A DNA stretch of 64,000 bases from Verrucomicrobiia bacterium (lineage in GTDB: Bacteria; Verrucomicrobiota; Verrucomicrobiia; Palsa-1439). Positions 26,563 through 35,730 of this stretch are shown here, piece by piece. Position numbers and translations under genes: made by a program. The notes under the pieces were generated by a model, which did not search any database, was not told the DNA's origin, and saw only the letters and a list, made by a program, of their open reading frames with translations. Positions within the stretch are counted from its first letter, which is position 1, and each line of letters begins with the position of its first letter. The stretch covers positions 36,796-100,795 of the forward strand of contig JAJVHY010000026.1 of assembly GCA_022072455.1 (NCBI GenBank). The letters run 5' to 3'.

Positions 26563-28842
26563 ATGAACAAGCAATTCACTTGGAAGGTTCTGCTGATTGT
26601 TGCCGTGGCGGCAATCAGCGGTTGGGCGATTCACAACTACGGCATTCAACTCGGCCTCGATCTCAAAGGCGGGACCTCGTACCTGCTCAAGGTTGACCTC
26701 TCGCAAATCGAGACCGCCGGCCGCGGTCAGGCCGTCAAGCAGGCAATTGAGATTCTCGGGAAGCGCGTGAATCGCTTCGGAGTTGCCGAGCCGATCATCC
26801 AAGCCGTCGGGACGGACCGGATCCTCGTGCAGATTCCCGGTTTGAAGGAGCAGGACCGGGCCGAGGCCCGCAGCTTGATTCAGAAAACGGCGAAACTCGA
26901 ATTTCGCCTCGTCCATGCAGATAACGATACCTTGCAGCGTGAAGCCACCAGTCCGTACTTCCGCGCGCCGCTGGGCTACACGAATCTGACCGAGACCGTG
27001 GTCCGCGAAGGCCGGTCGGAGACGCGCAGTTATTTTTGCAAAACCACGCCGGAACAGGGCTTGACCGGGACGTATGTCGAGCGGGCGTTTGTGGATTACG
27101 ATAACCTCGGGCGGCCGCATATTTCGATGGAGTTCAACAAGGAAGGCGCCGCGCTGTTCGCCAAAGTCACGCGGGTCAATGTCGGCCGGCAACTGGCCAT
27201 TGTTTTGGATGGTCAGTTGCAATCGGCGCCGGTCATTCAAGACGAGATTCTCGGCGGGCGCGCCCAGATTTCCGGCAGCTTTAGTTTGGCGGAAGCGCAG
27301 AACCTCGCCAGCGTCCTGGAAAATCCCCTCCAAGCGCCGGTCACCATTCTCGAAGACCGCGGCGTGGATCCGTCGCTCGGCAAAGACTCGATCAACAGCG
27401 GCGTGCGCGCGGCAGTTTTCGGCGCGGCGGCAGTCGTCATTTTTATGGCGGTGTATTACCTCGCGGCGGGTCTGGTTGCGAACCTGGCGTTGATACTGAA
27501 CATCCTGATTCTGATCGGTGTGCTGGCGATGTTCAAATTCACGCTGACGCTTCCCGGTATTGCCGGCATCGTCTTGACCATTGGCATGGCGGTTGATGCC
27601 AATGTGCTGATTTTCGAACGCATCCGGGAAGAGTTGGCTGCGAAGAAAGGTCTGAAAGTTGCCATCGTGGCCGGTTATCAACGCGCGTTTGTCGTCATTT
27701 TCGACTCCAACTTCACGACAATCATGGCGGCGATCATCCTGATCATGCTCGGCAGCGGCCCGATCAAGGGTTTCGGCGTCACGCTCACCGTCGGGTTGAT
27801 TGCGAACTTGTTTGCGGCGGTGTTCGTCACCCGGGTGGGCTTCGATTGGCTGATTGGCAAGGGCTGGATGAAATCATTCAAAATGTTCCACATTTTCAAC
27901 GTGATTCCGAAAATCAATTTTCTCGGGGTCTGGAAAATGGCCTTCATCTTGTCGTGGCTCATCATTGCGGTTGGGGTGTATTCATTCGTCCAACGCGGTG
28001 GGATGAACGTCGGGAAAGGCGAAGTCTACGGGATTGATTTTGCCGGCGGCGATTCATTGACAATGTCGTTTGCCCAGCGCGTGGACGTGGACAAACTGCG
28101 GGCCGCACTTGAAGCGACCGGCTTCAAGGAAGCCTACATTCAATACTCGAAAGGTACCGAGCGCGACGAACTCGTCTTGCGCCTGCCGGAGAACTCCGGT
28201 GAAAAAGTCTACGCGATGCTGCAGACCAGCTTCCCTGAAGCGGGTTTCAAGGAGCCCAGCGTGGAACATGTCGGGGCGACCATCGGCCAGGAACTGCTCA
28301 CCGAAGCCAGTTGGGCGGTCTTGGTGGCGCTCGGGGCGATCATGATCTATGTCGCGTTCCGGTTTGGCGAATTTGCCTACGGCCTCGGCGCGTTGATTGC
28401 CTTGGCGCATGATGTGTTGATGTGTGTCGGCATCTTCTGTTTGGCCGGCGTGGGGCACACGTTCTCGTTGCCGGTGGTGGCGGCGTTGCTGACCATTATT
28501 GGGTATTCCATCAACAACGTCATCGTCGTGTTCGACCGGATCCGCGAAAACCGGAAACTGGCCAGTACCCGGCTCAGCTACCATGAGTTGATCAATCGCA
28601 GCATCAACGAAATGTTGCCGCGCACGATCCTCACCGCCGGCACGACGCTGGTCACGGCGTTGGCGTTGATGTTGTTCGGTGGCCGGGTCATTTATGACTT
28701 TGCGTTCATCTTCCTCGTGGGCGTGTTGGTGGGGACGTATTCCTCGATCTACATCGCCAGCCCGATCGTGTTGTGGTACCACCGCGACGAAGGCAAGAGC
28801 GCAAATCCGGCCCCCGCCAAGTCAGTCGCGGCGAAAGCCTAG
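26563..28842 (+). CDS. secDF: fused SecD-SecF protein-export membrane protein
   Basis: This is a single 759-residue fusion of SecD and SecF, which use the proton-motive force to complete Sec-dependent export. The SecD half has the N-terminal helix, the periplasmic P1 domain (GLDLKGGTSYLL; VNRFGVAEPIIQAVG) and the helix block with GMAVDANVLIFERIREEL. The SecF half begins near residue 440 (FHIFNVIPKINFLGVWK) and carries GIDFAGGDSL and YSINNVIVVFDRIRENR. Fused SecDF occurs in several phyla, including PVC bacteria. It starts 3 bases after yajC. Confidence 0.97.
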   Translation: MNKQFTWKVLLIVAVAAISGWAIHNYGIQLGLDLKGGTSYLLKVDLSQIETAGRGQAVKQAIEILGKRVNRFGVAEPIIQAVGTDRILVQIPGLKEQDRAEARSLIQKTAKLEFRLVHADNDTLQREATSPYFRAPLGYTNLTETVVREGRSETRSYFCKTTPEQGLTGTYVERAFVDYDNLGRPHISMEFNKEGAALFAKVTRVNVGRQLAIVLDGQLQSAPVIQDEILGGRAQISGSFSLAEAQNLASVLENPLQAPVTILEDRGVDPSLGKDSINSGVRAAVFGAAAVVIFMAVYYLAAGLVANLALILNILILIGVLAMFKFTLTLPGIAGIVLTIGMAVDANVLIFERIREELAAKKGLKVAIVAGYQRAFVVIFDSNFTTIMAAIILIMLGSGPIKGFGVTLTVGLIANLFAAVFVTRVGFDWLIGKGWMKSFKMFHIFNVIPKINFLGVWKMAFILSWLIIAVGVYSFVQRGGMNVGKGEVYGIDFAGGDSLTMSFAQRVDVDKLRAALEATGFKEAYIQYSKGTERDELVLRLPENSGEKVYAMLQTSFPEAGFKEPSVEHVGATIGQELLTEASWAVLVALGAIMIYVAFRFGEFAYGLGALIALAHDVLMCVGIFCLAGVGHTFSLPVVAALLTIIGYSINNVIVVFDRIRENRKLASTRLSYHELINRSINEMLPRTILTAGTTLVTALALMLFGGRVIYDFAFIFLVGVLVGTYSSIYIASPIVLWYHRDEGKSANPAPAKSVAAKA

Positions 28843-28848
28843 CCGGCA

Positions 28849-30507
28849 TTGCTCGTGAACAAGCGCTGGCTCATCGCTCCGGTTGACCCGGCGCGTTGCC
28901 AGACGCTCGCCAGCGAACTGGCTTTGCCGGTGCCGCTGGCGCAGACGCTCATCAACCGCGGCTTTGACGACGTGGAAGCCGCGCGCCGGTTTCTCAATCC
29001 CCAACTCCGGCAGCTCGGCGACCCGTTTGCCTTGCCGGCGATGTTGCCGGCGGTGGAACGGATTTTGGCGGCCCTGGACCAGGGCGAACGCATTGTCATT
29101 TACGGTGATTATGATGTGGATGGCGTGACGTCGAGCGCGTTGCTTGGTTACGTGTTGCGGGCGGCGGGGGGGGCGGTGACGAATTTTCTGCCGCACCGGT
29201 TGGACGAGGGGTATGGCTTGAGCGCGGCCGGGATTGCGCGGTGCCGGCAGGAGCATAATCCGCAGTTGCTGATCGCGGTGGATTGCGGCACGAGTTCGCG
29301 GGCGGAGATTGCCGGGCTGACGCAGGCCGGGATTGATGTCATCGTCCTCGATCACCATGAGCCGCCGGCAGAGTTGCCGGAGTGTGTGGCGTTGGTGAAT
29401 CCAAAATGCGGGGCCGCCGAACCGTTCGCCAGTGTCGGCTTGGCTTTCAAACTGGCGCATGCCCTCCTGAAGCAACGCCGGGAACTCTCGGAACGGATTG
29501 ATCTCCGCGAGCATTTGGATTTGGTCGCGTTGGGGACTGTCGCGGATATTGTGCCGCTCGTGGACGAGAATCGGATTTTGGTGAAGGCCGGGTTGGAACG
29601 TTTGCCGGTGACGAAGAAAGTCGGGTTGCGGGCGTTGTTGGAGGTGGCCGGGGTGGAGGGGGAAGTGTCGCCGTATCATATCGGGTTCCGGTTGGGGCCG
29701 CGGTTGAATGCGGCGGGGCGGTTGGCGGATGCGATGGCGGCGTTGGAGTTGGTGTTGACGGGCGATGCCGGGCGGGCGGCGGAGTTGGCGGCGCAACTCG
29801 ATGAACAGAATGCGGAGCGGCAACAGTTGGAGGATCGAACATTGCAGGCGGCGCTTCGGTTGGTCGATGAGCGCGACCGAGTTTTCGTGGTGGCCGACGA
29901 AGGCTGGCATCCCGGGGTGATTGGGATCGTGGCGTCCCGGTTGGCGCAACGGTTTTACCGGCCGACGGTGGTGATTGGTCAGGGCGGGAAGGGGTCGGGC
30001 CGGAGTGTGACTGGATTTTCGTTGGTGGCGGCGTTGACGGGGTGCGCGGAGTTGTTGGTGAAGTTTGGGGGGCATGAGATGGCGGCCGGGTTGACGATTG
30101 AACCGGGGCGGGTCGCGGCCTTGCGGGAGCGGTTGAATGCGCAGGCCGGGGAGTGGCCGGGGCCGATGGTGCGGATTGATGCGGTGGTGAAGCTGGGGGA
30201 ATTGACGCGGGAATTTGTGGCGGCGGTGGCTCAGTTTGAGCCGTGCGGCGCTGAGAATCCGGCCCCGGTGTTTGCGGCGCTGGGGGTGCGGTTGGCCGGT
30301 AAGCCGCGGGTGGTGGGGCAGAAGCATTTGAAGTTTGCGGTGACGGATGGGACGGCGACGGTGGAGGCGATTGGCTGGGGCATGGGCGATTGGGAGTTGC
30401 CGGCGGGGGGGATGGAGATTGCGTTCGTGGCGGAAATGAACGAGTTTCGCGGGGTGGAGTCGGTGCAGTTAAAAGTGCGCGACTTGCGGGCCGGTGGCGC
30501 AGTATAA
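28849..30507 (+). CDS. recJ: single-stranded-DNA-specific exonuclease RecJ
   Basis: The protein has 552 residues. DHH-family motifs are IYGDYDVDGVTS (motif I), VDCGTSS, VLDHHEPP (the DHH box) and the DHHA1 block GSGRSVTGFSL ... KFGGHEMAAGLTI, with a C-terminal OB-like domain. It degrades ssDNA 5' to 3' in recombination and repair. The start is a TTG at 28849 or a GTG at 28855. From about 29150 on, codons become strikingly rich in third-position G (TTG, GCG, GTG), unlike the preceding gene. Confidence 0.95.
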   Translation: MLVNKRWLIAPVDPARCQTLASELALPVPLAQTLINRGFDDVEAARRFLNPQLRQLGDPFALPAMLPAVERILAALDQGERIVIYGDYDVDGVTSSALLGYVLRAAGGAVTNFLPHRLDEGYGLSAAGIARCRQEHNPQLLIAVDCGTSSRAEIAGLTQAGIDVIVLDHHEPPAELPECVALVNPKCGAAEPFASVGLAFKLAHALLKQRRELSERIDLREHLDLVALGTVADIVPLVDENRILVKAGLERLPVTKKVGLRALLEVAGVEGEVSPYHIGFRLGPRLNAAGRLADAMAALELVLTGDAGRAAELAAQLDEQNAERQQLEDRTLQAALRLVDERDRVFVVADEGWHPGVIGIVASRLAQRFYRPTVVIGQGGKGSGRSVTGFSLVAALTGCAELLVKFGGHEMAAGLTIEPGRVAALRERLNAQAGEWPGPMVRIDAVVKLGELTREFVAAVAQFEPCGAENPAPVFAALGVRLAGKPRVVGQKHLKFAVTDGTATVEAIGWGMGDWELPAGGMEIAFVAEMNEFRGVESVQLKVRDLRAGGAV

Positions 30508-30522
30508 TAGAATTGTGATTTA

Positions 30523-33198
30523 ATGGGCGAGCGAATGCAAATTTCGATTCGGTTGAAGCTGACCGCGCTGGTGGCGGGGGCGGTGATGCTGACGGTGCTG
30601 GGGTTGAGTGTGGGGAGTTACTATTTTGTCCGACAGATGTTGCAGCACCAGATTCATGACCGGTTGCAAGTGGTGACGGCGGACCGGCAGAAGTTGGTGT
30701 TGATGTTTGTGCAGTTGCAGTTGGAGCGGGTGAGTTTGGTGGCGAGTCGGATCACCCTGCCGCGGTTGCTGGAGAATTTGACCGACGAGCAGGCGCAAGC
30801 CCAGGCGCGCCGGAGTACGCAGGATGCGTTGCAGAGCACAGTGGGGGTGTTGGCGATTTGGGTGGTCGACCGGCAGGGGCAGGTGGTGCTGACAACCGAT
30901 GCGACTGTTGCAGGGCGAAATTATGCCGGTACTGTCGAGTTTACGGAGGGGTTGGCGCAGCCGTATATGGAGATGGTGTCGGTGCAAGGGGCGCACCGCC
31001 GCGCGGTGTTGGCGGCGCCAATCCGTGGCACAACGGGCGTCGTCGGGGTGGTCATGATGTTGGCCGAGGCGGATAAGTTGGAGCATTTATTGACGGATCG
31101 AACGGGCTTGGGCGCGACCGGCGCGGTGATTTTGGGGACGCGGGAAGGGGCGGGGATACGTTACCTGTTTTGGCCGGAGACTGCGAATCAGCCCGTGGCC
31201 GGACCGACGCAACCCTCACCGGCTTTAGTCGCGGCGGTGGCGGGGCAGATGGGGTTCAAGGAGACGACAGATGAGCACGGGCACAAGGTGTTGGCGGCGT
31301 ACCGGCCGGTGGGGCACCGGCAGTGGGGCATTTTGACGAAGATGGATCTGGCGGAGGCTTACGGGCCGATCAATTCGTTGCGGACATTGTTTGTCACGAT
31401 TGAGAGCATCGTGTTTGTCGTGGCGCTGTTAGTTTCATATTGGCTGGCCACGCGGTTTACCGAGCCGATTTTGCGGTTGGCCGGGATGGCGGAATCCATT
31501 GCAGGGGGTGGGTTGCGCGCGCAGGTGGTGGTGGAGAGTAATGACGAGGTGGGGCGGTTGGGGCAGTCGTTCAACAAGATGAGCGAGGAGTTGGCGCATT
31601 CGTATGGGATTCTGGAAGACCGGGTGGCGCAGCGGACTGCGGAGTTGAAGGCCGAGCGCGATTTGTTACAGGGGTTGTTGGATAACACGCCCGACCGGAT
31701 TTATTTCAAAGATCTGCAGAGCCGGTTCATCCGCATGAACAATGGGCTCGCGAAGTTTTTTGGGCTGGCATCACCGGCAGAGGCGGTTGGGAAAACTGAT
31801 TTTGATTTTTTTTCCCAGGAGCACGCACAGCAGGCGTACGATGACGAGCAACTGATCATTCGCACCGGGCAGGCGATGATGGGATTGGAAGAAAAAGAAA
31901 CGTGGCCCGATGGCCATCTCACGTGGGCGTCGACGACCAAGGTTCCGTTGCGCGATGCGTCGGGACAGATTGTCGGGACGTTCGGGATTTCGCGGGACAT
32001 CACCGATCGCAAGCGTGCCGAGGAGGAGTTGAACCGGTATTTTGAACTCTCGCCCGACCTCTTTTGCATTGCTGACCGGAATGGATTTTTCAAACGTTTG
32101 AGTCCCGCGTGGTCCAGTGTGTTGGGCTATACGCAGCAGGAGTTGCTCGAACAACCGTTTCTCAACTTTGTTCATGAAGATGACCGGGCTGCGACGGTGG
32201 TGCAGTACGACCGCATCCGCGAAGGTGGGCGCGCCATCCAGTTTGAAAACCGGTATCGGTGCAAAGACGGCTCGTACCGGTGGCTGCAATGGAACGCCGT
32301 GCCGGTGCCCGAACAACAAGTGGTGCATGCTGTTGCCCGGGACGTCAGCGAACATAAGCGGGCGCAGGAATTGTTGTCGCGGTTTGCCGACGCGCTCAAT
32401 AAGAAAAACCTCGAAATGCAGGAAGACCTCAAAATGGCGCGGGAAGTCCACCAGGTGTTCGTGCCCAAGACGTATCCCGTGTTTCCGGTCGGGTCCCCGG
32501 CGGAACGCAGTCGCCTGCGGTTTGCTCACCGGTATCTGCCGACATCTGCCTTGGGCGGCGATTTTTTCGACATTTTTCCAGTGTCGAAAACCGAAGCCGG
32601 AATCGTGATCTGCGATGTGATGGGGCACGGGATGCGGGCGGCGTTGGTGACGTCCATCATTCGCGGTTTACTGGACAAGTTCCGGAACGACGCCGGCGAC
32701 CCGAGCAAGTATTTAGAGGACATCAACCGGGCGTTGTTGGCAAATCTGCAGACGTGCAGTGCCACGATTTTTGCCACGGCGTGCTATCTGGTGGTGGATG
32801 TGCACACGGGGCGTGTGCGGGTGGCAAACGCTGGCCATCCCGGGCCGTTCATCATCCGGACAACAGGGCAGACTGTTGAACAAGTCAATGGAACCACAAT
32901 CGGGCGGGCTCCCGCGCTAGGCTTGACGGGCGACGCCACATTTCCGACAACCACGGTGGCGTTGGGAGTCCAAGACCGATTGGTGTTGTACACCGACGGC
33001 CTCTACGAAGTGGAAACCAAAGACGGCCAAGAGTATGGCATTGAGCGTTTCGCGGCAGCGCTCCGGCGGCGGATCAATGTCAGCGACATGCAGTTGCTCG
33101 ACGAAGTCCTCGCCGAAGCCCGGCTATTCGCGGCGACCGGGGAATTTACCGATGATGTCTGCCTGCTGAGCGTGGAGTTGACCGGCTGGGCCAACTGA
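30523..33198 (+). CDS. membrane sensor with cache, HAMP, two PAS domains and SpoIIE-type phosphatase
   Basis: The protein has 891 residues. Order: membrane helix (about 13-35), extracytoplasmic cache-like sensor (about 40-285), second membrane helix (FVTIESIVFVVALLVSYWLA), HAMP (EPILRLAGMAESIAGGGL), a short coiled coil, PAS 1 (LLDNTPDRIYFKDLQSRFIR), PAS 2 (FELSPDLFCIADRNGFFKRL), linker coiled coil, and a C-terminal PP2C/SpoIIE domain (about 655-890) with GGDFFDIF, VICDVMGHGMRAAL and FTDDVCLLSVE. Such RsbU-like phosphatases act on anti-anti-sigma factors. No partner switch genes are adjacent. Confidence 0.92.
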   Translation: MGERMQISIRLKLTALVAGAVMLTVLGLSVGSYYFVRQMLQHQIHDRLQVVTADRQKLVLMFVQLQLERVSLVASRITLPRLLENLTDEQAQAQARRSTQDALQSTVGVLAIWVVDRQGQVVLTTDATVAGRNYAGTVEFTEGLAQPYMEMVSVQGAHRRAVLAAPIRGTTGVVGVVMMLAEADKLEHLLTDRTGLGATGAVILGTREGAGIRYLFWPETANQPVAGPTQPSPALVAAVAGQMGFKETTDEHGHKVLAAYRPVGHRQWGILTKMDLAEAYGPINSLRTLFVTIESIVFVVALLVSYWLATRFTEPILRLAGMAESIAGGGLRAQVVVESNDEVGRLGQSFNKMSEELAHSYGILEDRVAQRTAELKAERDLLQGLLDNTPDRIYFKDLQSRFIRMNNGLAKFFGLASPAEAVGKTDFDFFSQEHAQQAYDDEQLIIRTGQAMMGLEEKETWPDGHLTWASTTKVPLRDASGQIVGTFGISRDITDRKRAEEELNRYFELSPDLFCIADRNGFFKRLSPAWSSVLGYTQQELLEQPFLNFVHEDDRAATVVQYDRIREGGRAIQFENRYRCKDGSYRWLQWNAVPVPEQQVVHAVARDVSEHKRAQELLSRFADALNKKNLEMQEDLKMAREVHQVFVPKTYPVFPVGSPAERSRLRFAHRYLPTSALGGDFFDIFPVSKTEAGIVICDVMGHGMRAALVTSIIRGLLDKFRNDAGDPSKYLEDINRALLANLQTCSATIFATACYLVVDVHTGRVRVANAGHPGPFIIRTTGQTVEQVNGTTIGRAPALGLTGDATFPTTTVALGVQDRLVLYTDGLYEVETKDGQEYGIERFAAALRRRINVSDMQLLDEVLAEARLFAATGEFTDDVCLLSVELTGWAN

Positions 33199-33208
33199 AG
33201 CGGTCCGC

Positions 33209-33439
33209 TTACCCGGCCTTGGTCACCAAGCCGGTCTTGATGCAGTTCGCGCAGGCTTTAATCCGGCGGTGTTCGCCGGCAATGACAGCGCGCACGTTCT
33301 GCAGGTTCGGCTTGAACAAGCGTGGCGTGACGGCGGTCACATGCTGACCGATCCCGCCTTTTTTCTTGGCCTGACCGCGCCGCAAGATGGTGTTGCCGCG
33401 AACTTGACCCTTTCCGCAAATTTCACAACGTCGAGACAT
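33209..33439 (-). CDS. rpmB: 50S ribosomal protein L28
   Basis: The protein has 76 residues. The family start MSRRCEICGKGQVRGNTI and the end KACANCIKTG make L28 clear. The Cys pairs CEIC and CANC indicate the zinc-binding (C+) form. It is convergent with the sensor-phosphatase gene. A promoter-like pair (33464-33492) lies upstream with about 25 bases to the ATG. Confidence 0.97.
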   Translation of the reverse strand: MSRRCEICGKGQVRGNTILRRGQAKKKGGIGQHVTAVTPRLFKPNLQNVRAVIAGEHRRIKACANCIKTGLVTKAG

Positions 33440-33463
33440 AATAATTTCCTTTGAGAGCCGCGA

Positions 33464-33492
33464 ACCATAGCCAATCGCTCCGAGTGACGCAA
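33464..33492 (-). promoter_or_regulatory. putative promoter of rpmB
   Basis: On the minus strand TTGCGT (33492-33487), a 17-base spacer and TATGGT (33469-33464) precede rpmB. The -35 hexamer TTGCGT recurs before the lipoprotein genes near 40 kb. Confidence 0.45.
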
Positions 33493-33560
33493 GGGTATTT
33501 TCCGCCGGTCAACGCCCGTCCGGGGGCATGGCACGAACTTCGCTATGCAGGGGCGGTATT

Positions 33561-33863
33561 ATGAGCAAGGAAACATTTAGCCGGTTGGTCAACCAACTGA
33601 GCGCCGAGGCGGAAGGCGAACGTCTGGCAGAACAGCAAGCGTTGCGGCGCCAGCGCCTTTTCCGGCTGCTTGGCCGGGGCTGCGTATGGGTGATTCTGGC
33701 CGGTGTATTGGCGGGTGGCTATGCCTACCGGGAAGACATTGGCCAGAAACTGGCCGATTACGCCGGTATCAAGGAACCGCAACCAACCGGGCCGAACAAG
33801 CTCCAAGAATTGGTCAAGCAAGCCCAGAAGAACGCCGTGGCCTTGGAAAACGCCAGCAAGTAA
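33561..33863 (+). CDS. small membrane protein of unknown function
   Basis: The protein has 100 residues from the ATG at 33561; the frame extends upstream to 33528, but that part is atypical. It has a charged coiled-coil-like N terminus (LVNQLSAEAEGERLAEQQA), one membrane helix (GCVWVILAGVLAGGYAY) and a lysine-rich tail. No family is recognised. The neighbour downstream is convergent. Confidence 0.6.
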   Translation: MSKETFSRLVNQLSAEAEGERLAEQQALRRQRLFRLLGRGCVWVILAGVLAGGYAYREDIGQKLADYAGIKEPQPTGPNKLQELVKQAQKNAVALENASK

Positions 33864-33938
33864 GCCCGCACAACCGCCGCCAACCTCAGCCCATGGTGGA
33901 TCGTCGCCAGCACAGTTGACTGCTGCCGGCGTGATTCG

Positions 33939-34859
33939 TCACTGCAACTGCGGAACCAAGACAATCTTGCCGGCGGCACCGGGCTGCATGACGGCCTCGT
34001 GGGCTTGCGGAGCGGCGGACAAGGGGAACTCGTGGGCGATGACCGGACGCAGACTGCCATTCGTCAGGCCGGTGGCAATGGCGGTGTGCATCTCGGCGAG
34101 TTCGGCCGGAGTCGCGGTGAACACGAGCACGCCGGTCACGACCGCTTCGCGGCGCATGATTTCGCGCGGGTTGATTTCGATGCTGCCCCGGTTTCCGATG
34201 ATGACAATCCGGCCACGGTTCGCCAGTGCGGCGAAATCCCGGGCGAGGTTGTGATTCGCGAGCATTTCCAGAATGACATCGGCGGCGATCCCGGTGAGGT
34301 AATCGGGTTGCCGGTGGTCGAGGACTTGGTGTGCGCCTTGGGCGCGCACGAGTGCCAAGCCCCGGTCGGACCCAGCCGTACCGATGACCCGACAGCCTTG
34401 CGCGACGGCGAATTGCACCGCCGCCAAGCCGACGCCGCCACTGGCGCCGTGGATAAGGACTGTTTCTCCCGGTGCGATGCGTGCTTTGAGGAACAAGGCC
34501 CGGTACGCTGTCGCGTACGGAATGTTGAGCGCTGCGCCTTGGGCAAAACTGATGTTGTCTGGCAAGGGGTGGACATGGCGCGGTTCGCAGAGAGCGTACT
34601 CCGCATAGGTGCCGGTCAGGCTGCCGCTCAGGTAGACCCGGTGGCCGTCGGCAGTGATACCGGCGGCATCGGTGCCGGGCGTGTAGGGCAAGGGGGGTAA
34701 GGCGCCGTAATTTCCCGAGCGGATATACGTCTCGACCGGGTTGACGCCAACCGCATGAATGCGAACGAGGATCTGGCTGGCGGTGGGGGCGAGGTCGGGG
34801 ACGGTTTCGAGTTTCAGCACGGCGGTGGGGCCGAATTGGTGGACGCGGATGGCTTGCAT
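33939..34859 (-). CDS. quinone oxidoreductase (medium-chain dehydrogenase, QOR type)
   Basis: The protein has 306 residues from the ATG at 34859 (MQAIRVHQFGP), the usual QOR start; an upstream extension to 35081 overlaps the divergent NYN gene and is rejected. Features: N-terminal GroES-like domain (VNPVETYIRSGNYGALPPLP), NADPH-binding GASGGVGLAAVQFA and the central IPYATAYRALF. No zinc ligands are visible. NADPH-dependent quinone or enone reduction is the likely activity; the true substrate is open. Confidence 0.92.
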   Translation of the reverse strand: MQAIRVHQFGPTAVLKLETVPDLAPTASQILVRIHAVGVNPVETYIRSGNYGALPPLPYTPGTDAAGITADGHRVYLSGSLTGTYAEYALCEPRHVHPLPDNISFAQGAALNIPYATAYRALFLKARIAPGETVLIHGASGGVGLAAVQFAVAQGCRVIGTAGSDRGLALVRAQGAHQVLDHRQPDYLTGIAADVILEMLANHNLARDFAALANRGRIVIIGNRGSIEINPREIMRREAVVTGVLVFTATPAELAEMHTAIATGLTNGSLRPVIAHEFPLSAAPQAHEAVMQPGAAGKIVLVPQLQ

Positions 34860-34907
34860 GTTGGTATCGTACGGAATTGGCGGGCGGGGTGCAAGTGCGA
34901 GGCCCCG

Positions 34908-34935
34908 TTGCATTTGGGCGCGGCTGCGGTACACT
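34908..34935 (+). promoter_or_regulatory. putative promoter of the NYN-LOTUS gene
   Basis: TTGCAT (34908-34913), a 16-base spacer and TACACT (34930-34935) lie 11 bases before the ATG at 34947, with no Shine-Dalgarno. Confidence 0.5.
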
Positions 34936-34946
34936 CGCGACCACAT

Positions 34947-35729
34947 ATGAGTAATCCAACTTCTGACGCGACGATGGCGGTGTTTCTTGATCTCGAAAAT
35001 ATCGCTCTCGGCGCCCTCGATGCGCGTTATCCCAAATTTGATGTCCAAAAAGTCCTTGAACGCCTCCTGCTGAAAGGCCACATCGTGGTCAAGAAGGCGT
35101 ACTGTGACTTCGACCGATACAAAGCCTTCAAACGCGATTTACATGAGGCGGCTTTTGAACTCATCGAGATTCCTCACTTGCGTCAGTCCGGTAAAAACTC
35201 CGCCGACATCCGCATGGTGGTGGATGCCCTTGACCTTTGTTACACGAAAGGCCACGTGGACACATTTGTCATCATCAGCGGCGATTCGGATTTTTCGCCG
35301 TTGGTCAGCAAACTCCGCGAGAACGCGAAAACCGTCATCGGCGTCGGTGTGAAAAATTCCACCGCGGATTTGTTCATCAGCAACTGCGATGAATTTTTGT
35401 ACTATGACGATTTGGTGCGGGTCGCGCCGGCAAAACAACGCACTCCGACACCGGCGGCGAAAACCGAAGCGACCGGCCCCGCGGTGGGCGACGCGTTTGA
35501 GTTGGTCACCAAAACCCTCGAAGCGCTCGCGGAAGAACGCGACGAAAACGATCCCGTCTACGGGTCAATGATCAAACAAGCCATCAAACGCCGCAACCCC
35601 GGCTTCAACGAACGCGCCTATGGCTTCCGCTCGTTCAATGATCTCCTCTTGGAAATGCAAAAACGCAGCCTCCTCAAACTCACCGCCGACTCGAAGTCCG
35701 GCGGCTACACCGTGACTGCTGGAATCTGA
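34947..35729 (+). CDS. NYN-domain ribonuclease-like protein with LOTUS (OST-HTH) domain
   Basis: The protein has 260 residues. The PIN-like NYN domain (about 8-150) shows the acidic residues in VFLDLENI, SADIRMVVDAL and ISGDSDFSPLV, expected to bind metal. A C-terminal LOTUS/OST-HTH domain (about 175-258) has VYGSMIKQAIKRRNPGFNERAYGFRSFNDLL. This LabA/DUF88 architecture is found in bacteria and, in eukaryotes, in RNA-regulating proteins. A role in RNA cleavage or RNA binding is inferred. The GH42 gene starts 1 base after its stop. Confidence 0.9.
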   Translation: MSNPTSDATMAVFLDLENIALGALDARYPKFDVQKVLERLLLKGHIVVKKAYCDFDRYKAFKRDLHEAAFELIEIPHLRQSGKNSADIRMVVDALDLCYTKGHVDTFVIISGDSDFSPLVSKLRENAKTVIGVGVKNSTADLFISNCDEFLYYDDLVRVAPAKQRTPTPAAKTEATGPAVGDAFELVTKTLEALAEERDENDPVYGSMIKQAIKRRNPGFNERAYGFRSFNDLLLEMQKRSLLKLTADSKSGGYTVTAGI

Positions 35730-35730
35730 T

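Noticed and set aside
28822..30327. 501-residue minus-strand frame opposite recJ
   Set aside because: Antisense shadow rich in Arg, Pro and His, without protein-like features.
33886..35081. Long minus-strand extension upstream of the quinone oxidoreductase start
   Set aside because: It overlaps the divergent NYN gene and its promoter; the QOR family begins at MQAIRV (34859).
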